A stretch of 64,000 bases of DNA from NCBI RefSeq assembly GCF_001422725.1, contig NZ_LMMA01000001.1:498691-562690 (forward strand), written 5' to 3'. Shown one piece after another: positions 1-8,104 of the stretch. Made by a program: the position numbers and the translations under genes. This stretch comes from Flavobacterium sp. Leaf82. GTDB taxonomy: Bacteria > Bacteroidota > Bacteroidia > Flavobacteriales > Flavobacteriaceae. Under the pieces are notes generated by a model, which worked only from the letters and a program-made list of their open reading frames with translations, did no database searches and was not told where the DNA came from. Within the stretch, counting starts at the first letter, position 1; every line of letters begins with the position of its first letter.

Positions 1-705
1 AGGGAAATCAGTTACTTTGTCTTCACTTAGTTGATTGGTATTTGTTATTAGTAAATCATTTGATTTCTGATTTAAGAAACAAATTCTGGCCTCTTCTGTT
101 CTGTCTTCAAAAACAACTTTTCCTGGCGGATTCGAACCAGGTGCATAAAAAACAGGAACTGCTTTTTGATAATACCATTTAGGAGCAACGACTTTATAAG
201 TTTCTTCGTATTCGTATTTATAATATCTTGAATTGTTTGTTGGATCAGAGCTGTTTACTGTGATTTCTACACCAAGTACACCATTTTTAGTTACTGCTTT
301 AGATTCTAATTTATCGATTTTGGTTTCTTGCGGTAATTTTTCTGAACTCGAAATATAAGATCTTCCGTCTTTGGTAAGTATATGTAATTGATATGTTCTG
401 CCCGAAGCAGCTAGAAATTGAGTTAAAGAAATGTACGATTCGGTACCTTCTTTAAATTCATATTTATTGCCAATATCATCCGTAACATAAACCACAGCTT
501 TAGTCTCAAAGTTTGGCGTTTTTTCTTCAAGTTTATAAGTTCTTGACACTTTTATTTCCTGGTTTTTATACTCATTTGTAATCGTTGCTTCTACGACGAT
601 AGCATCTTCAAATCCATTTGTTTGATAATTATACGGTGTTGTACAACCCAATATCGATAAGAGGATCATTGTTACAAGAAATCTATGTTGGAAGATTTTT
701 TTCAT
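1..705 (-). CDS. DUF4249 family outer-membrane lipoprotein (C-terminus outside window)
   Basis: The first 235 codons are present; the gene runs off the left edge. The protein starts MKKIFQHRFL, has a hydrophobic stretch and a lipobox ending SILGC with the lipidated Cys at residue 21, so it should be a lipoprotein. It then shows the beta-rich start typical of DUF4249 (an early DAIVVEATITN segment). DUF4249 proteins are usually encoded next to TonB-dependent receptors that carry a carboxypeptidase-like domain, and this start codon lies 6 bp after the receptor stop, so the two are almost certainly co-transcribed. A role as surface partner of the receptor is inferred from this pairing; the substrate is unknown. 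Confidence 0.88.
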   Translation of the reverse strand, partial: MKKIFQHRFLVTMILLSILGCTTPYNYQTNGFEDAIVVEATITNEYKNQEIKVSRTYKLEEKTPNFETKAVVYVTDDIGNKYEFKEGTESYISLTQFLAASGRTYQLHILTKDGRSYISSSEKLPQETKIDKLESKAVTKNGVLGVEITVNSSDPTNNSRYYKYEYEETYKVVAPKWYYQKAVPVFYAPGSNPPGKVVFEDRTEEARICFLNQKSNDLLITNTNQLSEDKVTDFP

Positions 706-711
706 AATCTT

Positions 712-3450
712 TTAAAATTTAAAATTATAAGTAACAGTTGGTATTGGAACAGAAAAAATCGAAGTTTGATATGCTTTTACCTGACCGTCTTTTGTGACAA
801 AAAAGATAGAATACGGATTGTTTCGTCCTAATACGTTGTAAATTGAAATATTCCAGAAACTATGTGCTAGCTTTTTTATTTTATGATTCCCTTCAATATT
901 TAAGCCTATGTCTAATCTGTAATAATCTGGTATTCTATACTTGTTTCGATCGCTATACATCGTGTACTCGGCTCCGTTATAATAATATTTGCCTATAGGA
1001 TATGTTATAGGTCTTCCGGTTTGATATACAAAATTTGAAGAAAAACTATAACGATGTGTAAATTTGTAATTCATTACAATACTTACATCGTGAGGTTTAT
1101 CAAAGTTTGTTGGAAAGTACGCACCATTATTTACTTTTTCATCATTAAACTGACTATCCAGTTTTATAAATGTTCTGGAATAGGTATAACCAATCCATCC
1201 ATTAAGTCTTCCGGTTGATTTTTTCAGCAAAAATTCAACACCATAAGCTTTTCCGTCACCTTGTAATAATTCAGTTTCTAAATCCTGATTTAAAAGTAAG
1301 TTTGCTCCAACTTTATAATCAAGAATATTTTTAGAGGTTTTATAATAACCTTCAAGGCTTAACTCGATATCATTATAATCCAGTTTTTTGAAAACTCCAA
1401 GAGAATATTGCAAACCGCTTTCAGGTTTTACATTCAAATCAGATAATTTCCAGGTATCAGTAGGCGATTGGGTTGTGTTGTTTGTTAAGAGGTGAATATA
1501 TTGGTAATTTTTATCAAAACCTGCTTTTACAAATAAGCTTTCATCAAAAATATACCTTAAGGCAACTCTTGGTTCAAAACCTCCACTGGTATTAATTACA
1601 TCATTATTTCCATAGTTTTTTTCTTCAACAACGGTTGAAGGTGTCATAGGAACACCTTCCTGATAGATTTTTTGTGTTAATGCTCCTAAAGCTGCATACA
1701 AAGAATATCTAGCTCCAATATCTAATAAAAGTTTGTCAGTGATTTTAAATTTATCAGAAAAAAACACAGCTGATTCCAGTCCTTTTTCATCATCAATTTT
1801 AATTGGGTTGACTATTGAAGATTCTCCCTTTGGGTCTAATTCTCCGGGATTAACTTTATACAGTTTACTGGATATTCCGTAAGTAAATTTATGTTTGCTG
1901 CTTAATTCGCTATTAAATTTTAGACTTGCCTGAGTTTCATCTATCTTATATTTAAAAATAAATGATTCAGGATTGGGTGATTCATAATCGATACTGAATT
2001 TATATTCGCTATTCGTAACATTGAACTCACTGTTGTTTTTTTCATTAAAAGCGTGTTTCCATTTTAAGGAAATAAGTCTGTTGCTATATTGGTATAACGA
2101 ATCAGGAGTTATACTATATTTATCTTTACTATAATATCCAGTAGCTTCAATTGCGTTGTTTTTGTTTATTTTATGCGTATATTTTGCAAACAAGTCATAA
2201 AATGAAGCCTGACTGTCTTTTAGGTTTTCATCATCTAAAGATTTTAGAATCCAGTCAGAATATGTTGCTCTTCCGCCTAATAATAAACTGGCTTTTCCTT
2301 TTACAACAGGAATAGATGCGGTAAGATTACTTGTTACGGGACCAATTCCTCCTTCGCCTGAAAATTTTTCAGTATTTCCGTTTTTAGAAATTATATCAAA
2401 AACAGATGACAATCTACCGCCAAATTCTGATGGAATTCCGCCTTTGTAAATGTCAACTTTGTTAATCGTGTAAGGATTTAGAGACGAGAAAAAACCAAAA
2501 AGATGAGCCGGATTATAAATAGTACCATTATCAAGAAGCATTAAATTTTGATCTTCTTTTCCTCCTCTTACATTAAATCCTGACGAACCTTCGCCAGCGG
2601 TCTTTATTCCCGGAATAGTTAAGGCAATTTTTAAAACATCTCTTTCTCCAAGAACTAAAGGAACAGTTTTTAGCCCTTCGGCTTCGATTGTCGTAACGCC
2701 TGTTATTGCCGTTCTGATGTTTTGACTGTTTTTTCCTTTTACAACAACTTCTTTTAGCTGATTTATTTTTTCAATTATAGAAAAATCTAAAGTACCATTA
2801 CTGTAGATCATTATTTTTCGAGAAGTATTGTTGTACAATACAGATTCAATTTCGATTGTTGCCAGTCCTGTAGGCAGTTTTAAACTATAATAACCTTCAC
2901 TATTTGTAATAGCCGTAATAGTTGTGTTTTTTACCTTTACAGTTACATCTGCTAACGGTTTCTCATTCTTTAGGTCAGTTATATGACCGGAAAGTGTATA
3001 GAAATCAACTTCAGAATCTAGCGCTTCTTTACCGATTAATGCGATTGGAGCAGATTCTGTTTTATTTTTTTTCACAGAATCATATTGTTGAAAAAAGATA
3101 GGGACATTACCATTCTTTGACTTTTCATTTAAGAACTTATCATTGATAATACTATTTTTTGTTAAGATGATTTTATTTTTATCTATAAAAAAATTAAGAT
3201 CAGTATCTGCAAAAACTTTACTCAATATTTCCTGAATGGTTTTATTGGAGTAATCTCCTGATATTAGAACATTTTTATCAAGCCAATCCTCCTGAAAATA
3301 GAATCGATAATTTGTAGATGCTTCTATTTTTTTTAAAACCTCAATTCTGTTTGTATTACTGTAATTAAGATTAAGGTTGCTTTTTTGATCTTGCGAATAG
3401 ATTAATTGATTAAAACCGATAAATAATAAAAGGATCGTAAATATTCTCAT
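712..3450 (-). CDS. TonB-dependent receptor with STN and carboxypeptidase-like regulatory domains
   Basis: 912 residues. In order: signal peptide (1-19), an STN secretin/TonB short N-terminal domain (about 25-98), a carboxypeptidase-regulatory-like beta sandwich (about 151-226), a plug domain (about 245-353, containing GFNVRGGKEDQNLMLLDNG) and a 22-strand-type outer-membrane barrel ending in an aromatic-rich strand. It should import a large or scarce nutrient across the outer membrane using TonB energy. STN domains usually contact a FecR-type anti-sigma factor, but no sigma/FecR pair is encoded nearby, so signalling would have to act on genes elsewhere or the domain has another role. It is the middle gene of a three-gene operon with a DUF4249 lipoprotein downstream. 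Confidence 0.95.
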   Translation of the reverse strand: MRIFTILLLFIGFNQLIYSQDQKSNLNLNYSNTNRIEVLKKIEASTNYRFYFQEDWLDKNVLISGDYSNKTIQEILSKVFADTDLNFFIDKNKIILTKNSIINDKFLNEKSKNGNVPIFFQQYDSVKKNKTESAPIALIGKEALDSEVDFYTLSGHITDLKNEKPLADVTVKVKNTTITAITNSEGYYSLKLPTGLATIEIESVLYNNTSRKIMIYSNGTLDFSIIEKINQLKEVVVKGKNSQNIRTAITGVTTIEAEGLKTVPLVLGERDVLKIALTIPGIKTAGEGSSGFNVRGGKEDQNLMLLDNGTIYNPAHLFGFFSSLNPYTINKVDIYKGGIPSEFGGRLSSVFDIISKNGNTEKFSGEGGIGPVTSNLTASIPVVKGKASLLLGGRATYSDWILKSLDDENLKDSQASFYDLFAKYTHKINKNNAIEATGYYSKDKYSITPDSLYQYSNRLISLKWKHAFNEKNNSEFNVTNSEYKFSIDYESPNPESFIFKYKIDETQASLKFNSELSSKHKFTYGISSKLYKVNPGELDPKGESSIVNPIKIDDEKGLESAVFFSDKFKITDKLLLDIGARYSLYAALGALTQKIYQEGVPMTPSTVVEEKNYGNNDVINTSGGFEPRVALRYIFDESLFVKAGFDKNYQYIHLLTNNTTQSPTDTWKLSDLNVKPESGLQYSLGVFKKLDYNDIELSLEGYYKTSKNILDYKVGANLLLNQDLETELLQGDGKAYGVEFLLKKSTGRLNGWIGYTYSRTFIKLDSQFNDEKVNNGAYFPTNFDKPHDVSIVMNYKFTHRYSFSSNFVYQTGRPITYPIGKYYYNGAEYTMYSDRNKYRIPDYYRLDIGLNIEGNHKIKKLAHSFWNISIYNVLGRNNPYSIFFVTKDGQVKAYQTSIFSVPIPTVTYNFKF

Positions 3451-3469
3451 TTGTATAATTTAGCAGATA

Positions 3470-4186
3470 TTAATTATTAATATATTTCAATAGATTCTTC
3501 ATAAACAATGCAGGTGCATCCTTTTTTAAACTTCTGTAGGTAGTGTAGAAATCATTTATTTTTTTCTTACTATTTGGGAATAGTGTTATGATTTCTTTTT
3601 TATCGTTTAATGGGTAAAATAAGTTGTCTTTTAAAATTAGAAAATCATATTTTGGCACGAATTCTATCAGGTCAATTTCAGCTTTATTGATTTTTTTCTT
3701 CTCTTTATAATATTTTATAAAAAGTGTTACGTTGTTTCCTGCCGGAATTTTTTCATAATATCCTTTTCTGTAATTAGGCTTTAATGCTGTTAGATTTACA
3801 AAATTCTCGTTTCCTATTTTAAAAGAACTAACATTGTTTGTGATGATATTAATTTTTGTCGTGTTTAATTCACCATAAGGTTTTAAGATAAGCTCGTCGT
3901 TATAAATGTCATAATTTAATAATAAGTCAAAATAATCCTGATTGTTATAACGAATACTTCCTTTTTTAAAATCTTCAGAAATATAATAACGATTCTGATT
4001 ATCGACTGTTTTGTCGAAATTCAAATGAGCTGATCCGTTTTCGAAGTCCAAAGATTCTACACCAATGTTTTTATCAAACCAATTGTAGACCGAAATTTCC
4101 TGACTTGTTTGGCAATAGGAAGTGTAAATGTTTAAGAATATTCCAAATAGAATAAGGTAAAGAGACTTTTTTTGAATATTTTTCAA
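3470..4186 (-). CDS. Secreted protein of unknown function, first gene of the receptor operon
   Basis: 238 residues with a signal peptide (MKNIQKKSLYLILFGIFLN, cleavage near residue 25 before QTSQE). The rest is beta-rich, charged and has no motif I recognise. It lies 19 bp upstream of the TonB-dependent receptor and behind a TAnnTTTG promoter, so it is probably produced together with the receptor and DUF4249 lipoprotein. A periplasmic or surface accessory role is inferred from this position alone. Confidence 0.8.
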   Translation of the reverse strand: MKNIQKKSLYLILFGIFLNIYTSYCQTSQEISVYNWFDKNIGVESLDFENGSAHLNFDKTVDNQNRYYISEDFKKGSIRYNNQDYFDLLLNYDIYNDELILKPYGELNTTKINIITNNVSSFKIGNENFVNLTALKPNYRKGYYEKIPAGNNVTLFIKYYKEKKKINKAEIDLIEFVPKYDFLILKDNLFYPLNDKKEIITLFPNSKKKINDFYTTYRSLKKDAPALFMKNLLKYINN

Positions 4187-4222
4187 AGGATTGGTTTATT
4201 TGGTTTTTTGTTTTTAGCTTTT

Positions 4223-4230
4223 CAAAAATA
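4223..4230 (-). promoter_or_regulatory. Promoter -7 element for the receptor operon
   Basis: The minus strand reads TATTTTTG, an exact match to the Bacteroidota -7 consensus TAnnTTTG, 36 bp upstream of the first operon gene. No clear -33 TTG is visible. Confidence 0.5.
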
Positions 4231-4329
4231 TTAAATAAATGTTAATAATAGCGATTTTATTGTTAAAATGTATTCGCTATTTTTATTATTTACCTTAAAA
4301 AGCAATTAAATAAACAATCTTCTAAATAA

Positions 4330-4370
4330 AAAACACCTTGGCTTTAATAATTAAAGTTGAGGTGTTTTAT
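4330..4370. terminator. Bidirectional intrinsic terminator
   Basis: AAAACACC (4330-4337) pairs with GGTGTTTT (4361-4368), with A/T runs on both sides. It lies just downstream of the small membrane-protein gene at 4390 on the minus strand. Confidence 0.6.
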
Positions 4371-4389
4371 TAAAATAGGGCAAACGTTA

Positions 4390-4641
4390 TTATTCGGATA
4401 GATCGTCATAAACGTCCAGCATATCATCGAATATTTTTTTTAGAGATTTAATGTATAGTGGAAAAGCAATGATTAATAAAATGTATTCTTTTCTTAATAC
4501 AGTTACATCATCGAGGATTTCGTATAAACTAGGAATAATTAATGTTAAGGAAACGGCAATACCAACCCAAGGATTATTTTTTATTTTTTTTAGAATAGAT
4601 AAAAGCTTCATGTCTGGTTGTTTGGTTAACGCAAGTCTCAT
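4390..4641 (-). CDS. Small membrane protein, unknown function
   Basis: 83 residues from the first ATG; a second in-frame ATG at 4611 (giving MKLLSILKKIKNN) is an equally plausible start. Two hydrophobic segments (about 31-46 and 52-66) separated by a short acidic/basic turn suggest a two-span inner-membrane protein with a cytoplasmic acidic tail (DDMLDVYDDLSE). I recognise no family. It has its own downstream hairpin terminator and stands alone between the receptor operon and the two-component system, so the context says nothing about function. Confidence 0.7.
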   Translation of the reverse strand: MRLALTKQPDMKLLSILKKIKNNPWVGIAVSLTLIIPSLYEILDDVTVLRKEYILLIIAFPLYIKSLKKIFDDMLDVYDDLSE

Positions 4642-4787
4642 TTATAGTTATATTGATTTAGGGGTTTCTGTGTGTAAAAGTAATTTTGATTTTCTCTTTT
4701 AAAATCAAAAATGTCACGAAAGCTATTTTTCCTGTCATGAAATATTATAAAGCCCTGTAAACAAAGTGATTTCATTTTAAGCAAAAA

Positions 4788-4813
4788 AAATCCTCTCGGA
4801 ATTGAGAGGATTT
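4788..4813. terminator. Intrinsic terminator after the LytTR regulator
   Basis: AAATCCTCTC and GAGAGGATTT form a 10-bp stem with a six-base loop, preceded by an A run that becomes the U run for minus-strand transcription. It ends the kinase-regulator operon. Confidence 0.8.
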
Positions 4814-4834
4814 GCAGATTCTTTTATTTAGTGA

Positions 4835-5581
4835 TTAAGACAGAATGTTCATTTTTTTTAGAAAATCTTTATAAGTGTCACTTAAGTTTATTTTGTGATC
4901 TCCTTTTAGAATAATAAGATTATCTGCCAGAATAATTTCTTCGATTTTATCTGTATTCACAATTGTGTTGCGATGTGTTTTTACAAATTTGTTTTTATCC
5001 AATAAGTTACTGATTTTAGTCAGTGAAATTTGAATGACAAATTTTTCCTTTTCAGTAATAATATTGCAATAACGTTCTTCGACTTCAATATATAAAATGT
5101 CGTTTATAGCTACTTTTTTCAGCGAGTTTTTCTTCTTTATAAATAAAAAATCATTGCTAATTACCGTATCCTGTTCATCGCTCATGAAAACATTTGTTTG
5201 AGCGTAGAACTTTTCGACAGCCATTTCTATAGCATAAAGAATTTCAAGTTCGTTAAAAGGTTTCATCAGGAAGCTAAAAGGCTTGGTGAGTTTTGCTCTT
5301 TCAAAAATTTGACGATCATTTGAACTGGTTAAAAAAACAAAAGGTTTTGAAGCGTTCGGAATTATATTTATAGATTCTGCAAAAGTGATTCCGTCCGGTT
5401 TTCCGTCCAGAAAAACGTCTATAATAATGATATCTATAGTATTCTCGTAAAAAAGTTTTAATGCATCAGTGAAGTTTGCGGCAACGCCTGTAATGGTGTA
5501 ATTATTTTCGACGAGAACCTTGATAAGCGCATCGCTTTGTTCAGGTGTGTCTTCTATGATTAAAACATTAATATTATCCAT
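4835..5581 (-). CDS. LytTR-family response regulator
   Basis: 248 residues. Residues 3-125 are a receiver domain: acidic pair E10-D11, phospho-acceptor D55 in IIIIDVFLDG, and a conserved Lys in LMKPFNE. Residues about 145-248 are a LytTR DNA-binding domain (IEVEERYCNIIT, then KTHRNTIVNTDKI). It should be phosphorylated by the histidine kinase encoded immediately upstream; the two genes overlap by 8 bp, so they are translationally coupled. LytTR regulators of Bacteroidota typically bind direct repeats and control surface or stress genes; the targets here are not visible. Confidence 0.95.
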   Translation of the reverse strand: MDNINVLIIEDTPEQSDALIKVLVENNYTITGVAANFTDALKLFYENTIDIIIIDVFLDGKPDGITFAESINIIPNASKPFVFLTSSNDRQIFERAKLTKPFSFLMKPFNELEILYAIEMAVEKFYAQTNVFMSDEQDTVISNDFLFIKKKNSLKKVAINDILYIEVEERYCNIITEKEKFVIQISLTKISNLLDKNKFVKTHRNTIVNTDKIEEIILADNLIILKGDHKINLSDTYKDFLKKMNILS

Positions 5582-7319
5582 TTGTTCTTGTTTTTGGGAA
5601 AGTTAATATCATTTTAGTTCCCTTGTTAATCTCACTTTCAATATTCAGGGTTCCGCTATTTTTCTTGATCATTTGTTTACATAATTGCATGCCTAAACCA
5701 GTTCCTATAATTTCAGAGTTTGATTTCTTAGCTAATAGTTCGCTTTCGGTAAGTAACTCTTTAATTGTTTCCTGTCGCATTCCAATTCCGTTATCCTGTA
5801 TAATAAGATCACAAAAATCAGGATTGGTTTCTTGAGTGTAAAAACTTATTTGTCCGTTTTCATTAGAAAATTTAATAGCATTGTCTAATAAATTTCGAAG
5901 TACAATCTTTAGTGAATCAAGATCTACATAAATAAAAATACTTTTTGAGACTAGATTTTCAAAAGTAATCGCTTTGTCAAGAAGCAAAGGTCTGTAATTA
6001 TACTCAATTTGCTGAACTATAGAATACAAATGAATTGATTCCTTATGAAAATACAATTGTTTGGTTTGCAGCATCGCCCAATGCAGTAAGTTATCTAATA
6101 GACTGTAAGCCCCATTTGCAATTGTACTATTGTGAAAAATAAGATGATGTAATTCATCATAGTTTTTGGTTTCGAGTGTTGCAGATAATTTAGCGTTACT
6201 TGTTTTTAACGCATTTACAGAAGATCTTAAATCATGGCTTACTATAGAAAACAATTGATCTTTAGTAGCATTAAGTTCATCAAGTTTATTTTTTTGAAGT
6301 AATATTATTTTAGAGTTTTTTACTTTTTGACCGTATAAATAAACCCCTCCTGTTAAAATTAAAAGTAGTCCTATTGCAGCGAAAAACAAGCTATTTCGTT
6401 CTGTGTTTTTAAGTTTGTTTTCAATTTGAAGAACTTTAATTTGTTTCTGTTTTTGTGCTACAGCAAACTTTTTCTCAAAATCAGCGACAGCCCATATTTT
6501 ATTTTGATTGTTTAGAGAATCTGTCCAGTCTTCTGCTTCTTTTCTATAGGTTAGCGCCTTTTTATAATTATTCCTGTTTTCTTCTACAACAGCCATGTTG
6601 AATGCTGTATTTTCTTTTAAGGTAAAATCTTTTATGTTTTTAGATAACATATAAGCTTTTCGAAAATAATATATAGCTTGCTGATCTTTATATTGTAAGT
6701 AATAGAGATTTGCAATATTTATATTAGATCGAATTACGTTTTTTGTAATATATTTCGGGTTTAAAAGAACCTCTTTTTTTAAATATGACTCTGCTTTATC
6801 AAATTGCTTAAGGTGTAAGTAACAGATTCCAATATTGGTATATAAATCTGCTATTTCGCTTTCATCTCTGTGCTTTAGGATTTCTTTTTCAGCCTTTAAA
6901 TAATATACAATTGCTTTTTCGAAATTTTCTTCAAAATAAAATAATAATCCAATACTATTATCGACCACATAATAATATTGGAAGGATTTGCTTATTAAGT
7001 TAAATTCAATACGTGATTGTTTATATAGCCCTTTCATCATTAATGAATAGCCTCTAAAATAATGACAATATTCTTTTGTTTCTAGATCAGTATTAGAATT
7101 TAATAGTTTCATAGAATAGACTAATGTGGAGTCCCATTCTTTTTTAAAGAAAAAATTCTGTGCTTTACTAAAATTAATTTCACTTTTTAGTGAATTTGCT
7201 TTTTTTTGAATAGTAATCTCAAAATAATTCAAGTTTTTTTTTTGTTGTGAGATAGCTATCGAGAATGAAAAAAGTAACAATAAAAAAATCTTGTGTTTTT
7301 TTTGAATCATTATTGACAT
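5574..7319 (-). CDS. TPR-containing sensor histidine kinase
   Basis: 581 residues. It has a signal peptide (about 1-24), TPR-like helical repeats in the periplasmic part (about 50-280), a coiled stretch, one transmembrane helix (about 311-330), a HisKA dimerisation domain with phospho-acceptor His362 in IVSHDLRSSV, and a HATPase domain with N box (N476/N480), DNGIGM (509-514) and GTGLGM (539-544). All catalytic motifs look intact. This architecture is common in Flavobacteriia, where the TPR part is thought to sense a periplasmic protein or ligand. It forms an operon with the overlapping LytTR regulator. Residue 1 could instead be Met4. Confidence 0.95.
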   Translation of the reverse strand: MSIMIQKKHKIFLLLLFSFSIAISQQKKNLNYFEITIQKKANSLKSEINFSKAQNFFFKKEWDSTLVYSMKLLNSNTDLETKEYCHYFRGYSLMMKGLYKQSRIEFNLISKSFQYYYVVDNSIGLLFYFEENFEKAIVYYLKAEKEILKHRDESEIADLYTNIGICYLHLKQFDKAESYLKKEVLLNPKYITKNVIRSNINIANLYYLQYKDQQAIYYFRKAYMLSKNIKDFTLKENTAFNMAVVEENRNNYKKALTYRKEAEDWTDSLNNQNKIWAVADFEKKFAVAQKQKQIKVLQIENKLKNTERNSLFFAAIGLLLILTGGVYLYGQKVKNSKIILLQKNKLDELNATKDQLFSIVSHDLRSSVNALKTSNAKLSATLETKNYDELHHLIFHNSTIANGAYSLLDNLLHWAMLQTKQLYFHKESIHLYSIVQQIEYNYRPLLLDKAITFENLVSKSIFIYVDLDSLKIVLRNLLDNAIKFSNENGQISFYTQETNPDFCDLIIQDNGIGMRQETIKELLTESELLAKKSNSEIIGTGLGMQLCKQMIKKNSGTLNIESEINKGTKMILTFPKTRTNG

Positions 7320-7353
7320 TTTATAAAATCACTAAAATGTTATGTTGTTAATA

Positions 7354-7370
7354 ATTTACAAATTGTAAAT
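7354..7370. promoter_or_regulatory. Candidate operator: 17-bp dyad upstream of the kinase gene
   Basis: ATTTACAA and TTGTAAAT form a perfect 8-bp inverted repeat around one central base, 35 bp upstream of the kinase start codon. The size and position fit a dimeric-regulator binding site, but this AT-rich dyad could be chance. Confidence 0.3.
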
Positions 7371-7441
7371 GGAATCATTGTTGAATATTCACTACAAAAT
7401 GATAATCGAAAATTAAAGAATGGTCTAGATCTACTGAATTA

Positions 7442-7873
7442 CTATGTTGCTGCACTTGTTTTTGTGCCTCTTGAAGTTTTTGGATCATCTCCATCTCCGC
7501 CGCCTACATCAGTTTTTGAACTTGAATTTTGTAAATATGATATAACTTCTGTGATGTTTTCAACAGTTTCAGATGAATAGTCAGTCTCTACATACCAAAC
7601 ATCATAAGTGTCTGGAGAGTCGTTGTCCCAATCGTAGTCGAAATAAATTGTGAAAGTGTTGTCTTCTTCTTTAACTGTTTGCACAGTAGGTTTTTCGGAA
7701 TCTTTAGAATTAATGTATAGAGTAGCAGCAATTTTTAAGATTAGTACTCCGTCGTCATTATAATAAAAGTTTGCCGAAGCTAAAGGAGGAATGGGGAAAG
7801 TTAGATTTTTTATGTCTTTAAATCTAAAATCTTCAGTGTTGATTTTTTTAGTTTGAACAACTTTCAATGTCAT
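7442..7873 (-). CDS. Hypothetical acidic protein with low-complexity tail
   Basis: 143 residues, no signal peptide or membrane segment. The N-terminal 110 residues alternate hydrophobic and acidic residues as in a beta-rich domain. The C-terminus (about 115-143) is low-complexity (GGGDGDD then Ser/Thr/Lys-rich). I do not recognise the family. It is monocistronic, with about 120 bp to the kinase gene and a terminator 34 bp beyond its promoter side that belongs to pnp. Confidence 0.65.
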   Translation of the reverse strand: MTLKVVQTKKINTEDFRFKDIKNLTFPIPPLASANFYYNDDGVLILKIAATLYINSKDSEKPTVQTVKEEDNTFTIYFDYDWDNDSPDTYDVWYVETDYSSETVENITEVISYLQNSSSKTDVGGGDGDDPKTSRGTKTSAAT

Positions 7874-8037
7874 AATAGGGTTTTTTAGGGTTAATAATTT
7901 ATATTTTTGGATGCCTAAAGGTATTTTTTTTCTTCGAATAAAATGTGAAATTCATGTAGTTTTTTAGTTTTATTCTCGTTAAAAATAAAAGGAGTAGTAG
8001 TTTGTTGTAATTTAATTACTATTTGCTATAAAAACGA

Positions 8038-8071
8038 AAAACCCCAATTCAAATAAATGAATTGGGGTTTT
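8038..8071. terminator. Intrinsic terminator after pnp
   Basis: AAACCCCAATTC and GAATTGGGGTTT form a 12-bp stem with an eight-base loop AAATAAAT, flanked by A and T runs. It lies 34 bp downstream of the pnp stop on the minus strand. Confidence 0.85.
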
Positions 8072-8104
8072 CTATGAATAAACCTTTAGTAAACTAAGAT
8101 CTGA

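Noticed and set aside
712..3450. A sigma/anti-sigma trans-envelope system around the STN receptor
   Set aside because: No ECF sigma factor or FecR-type protein is encoded in the window.
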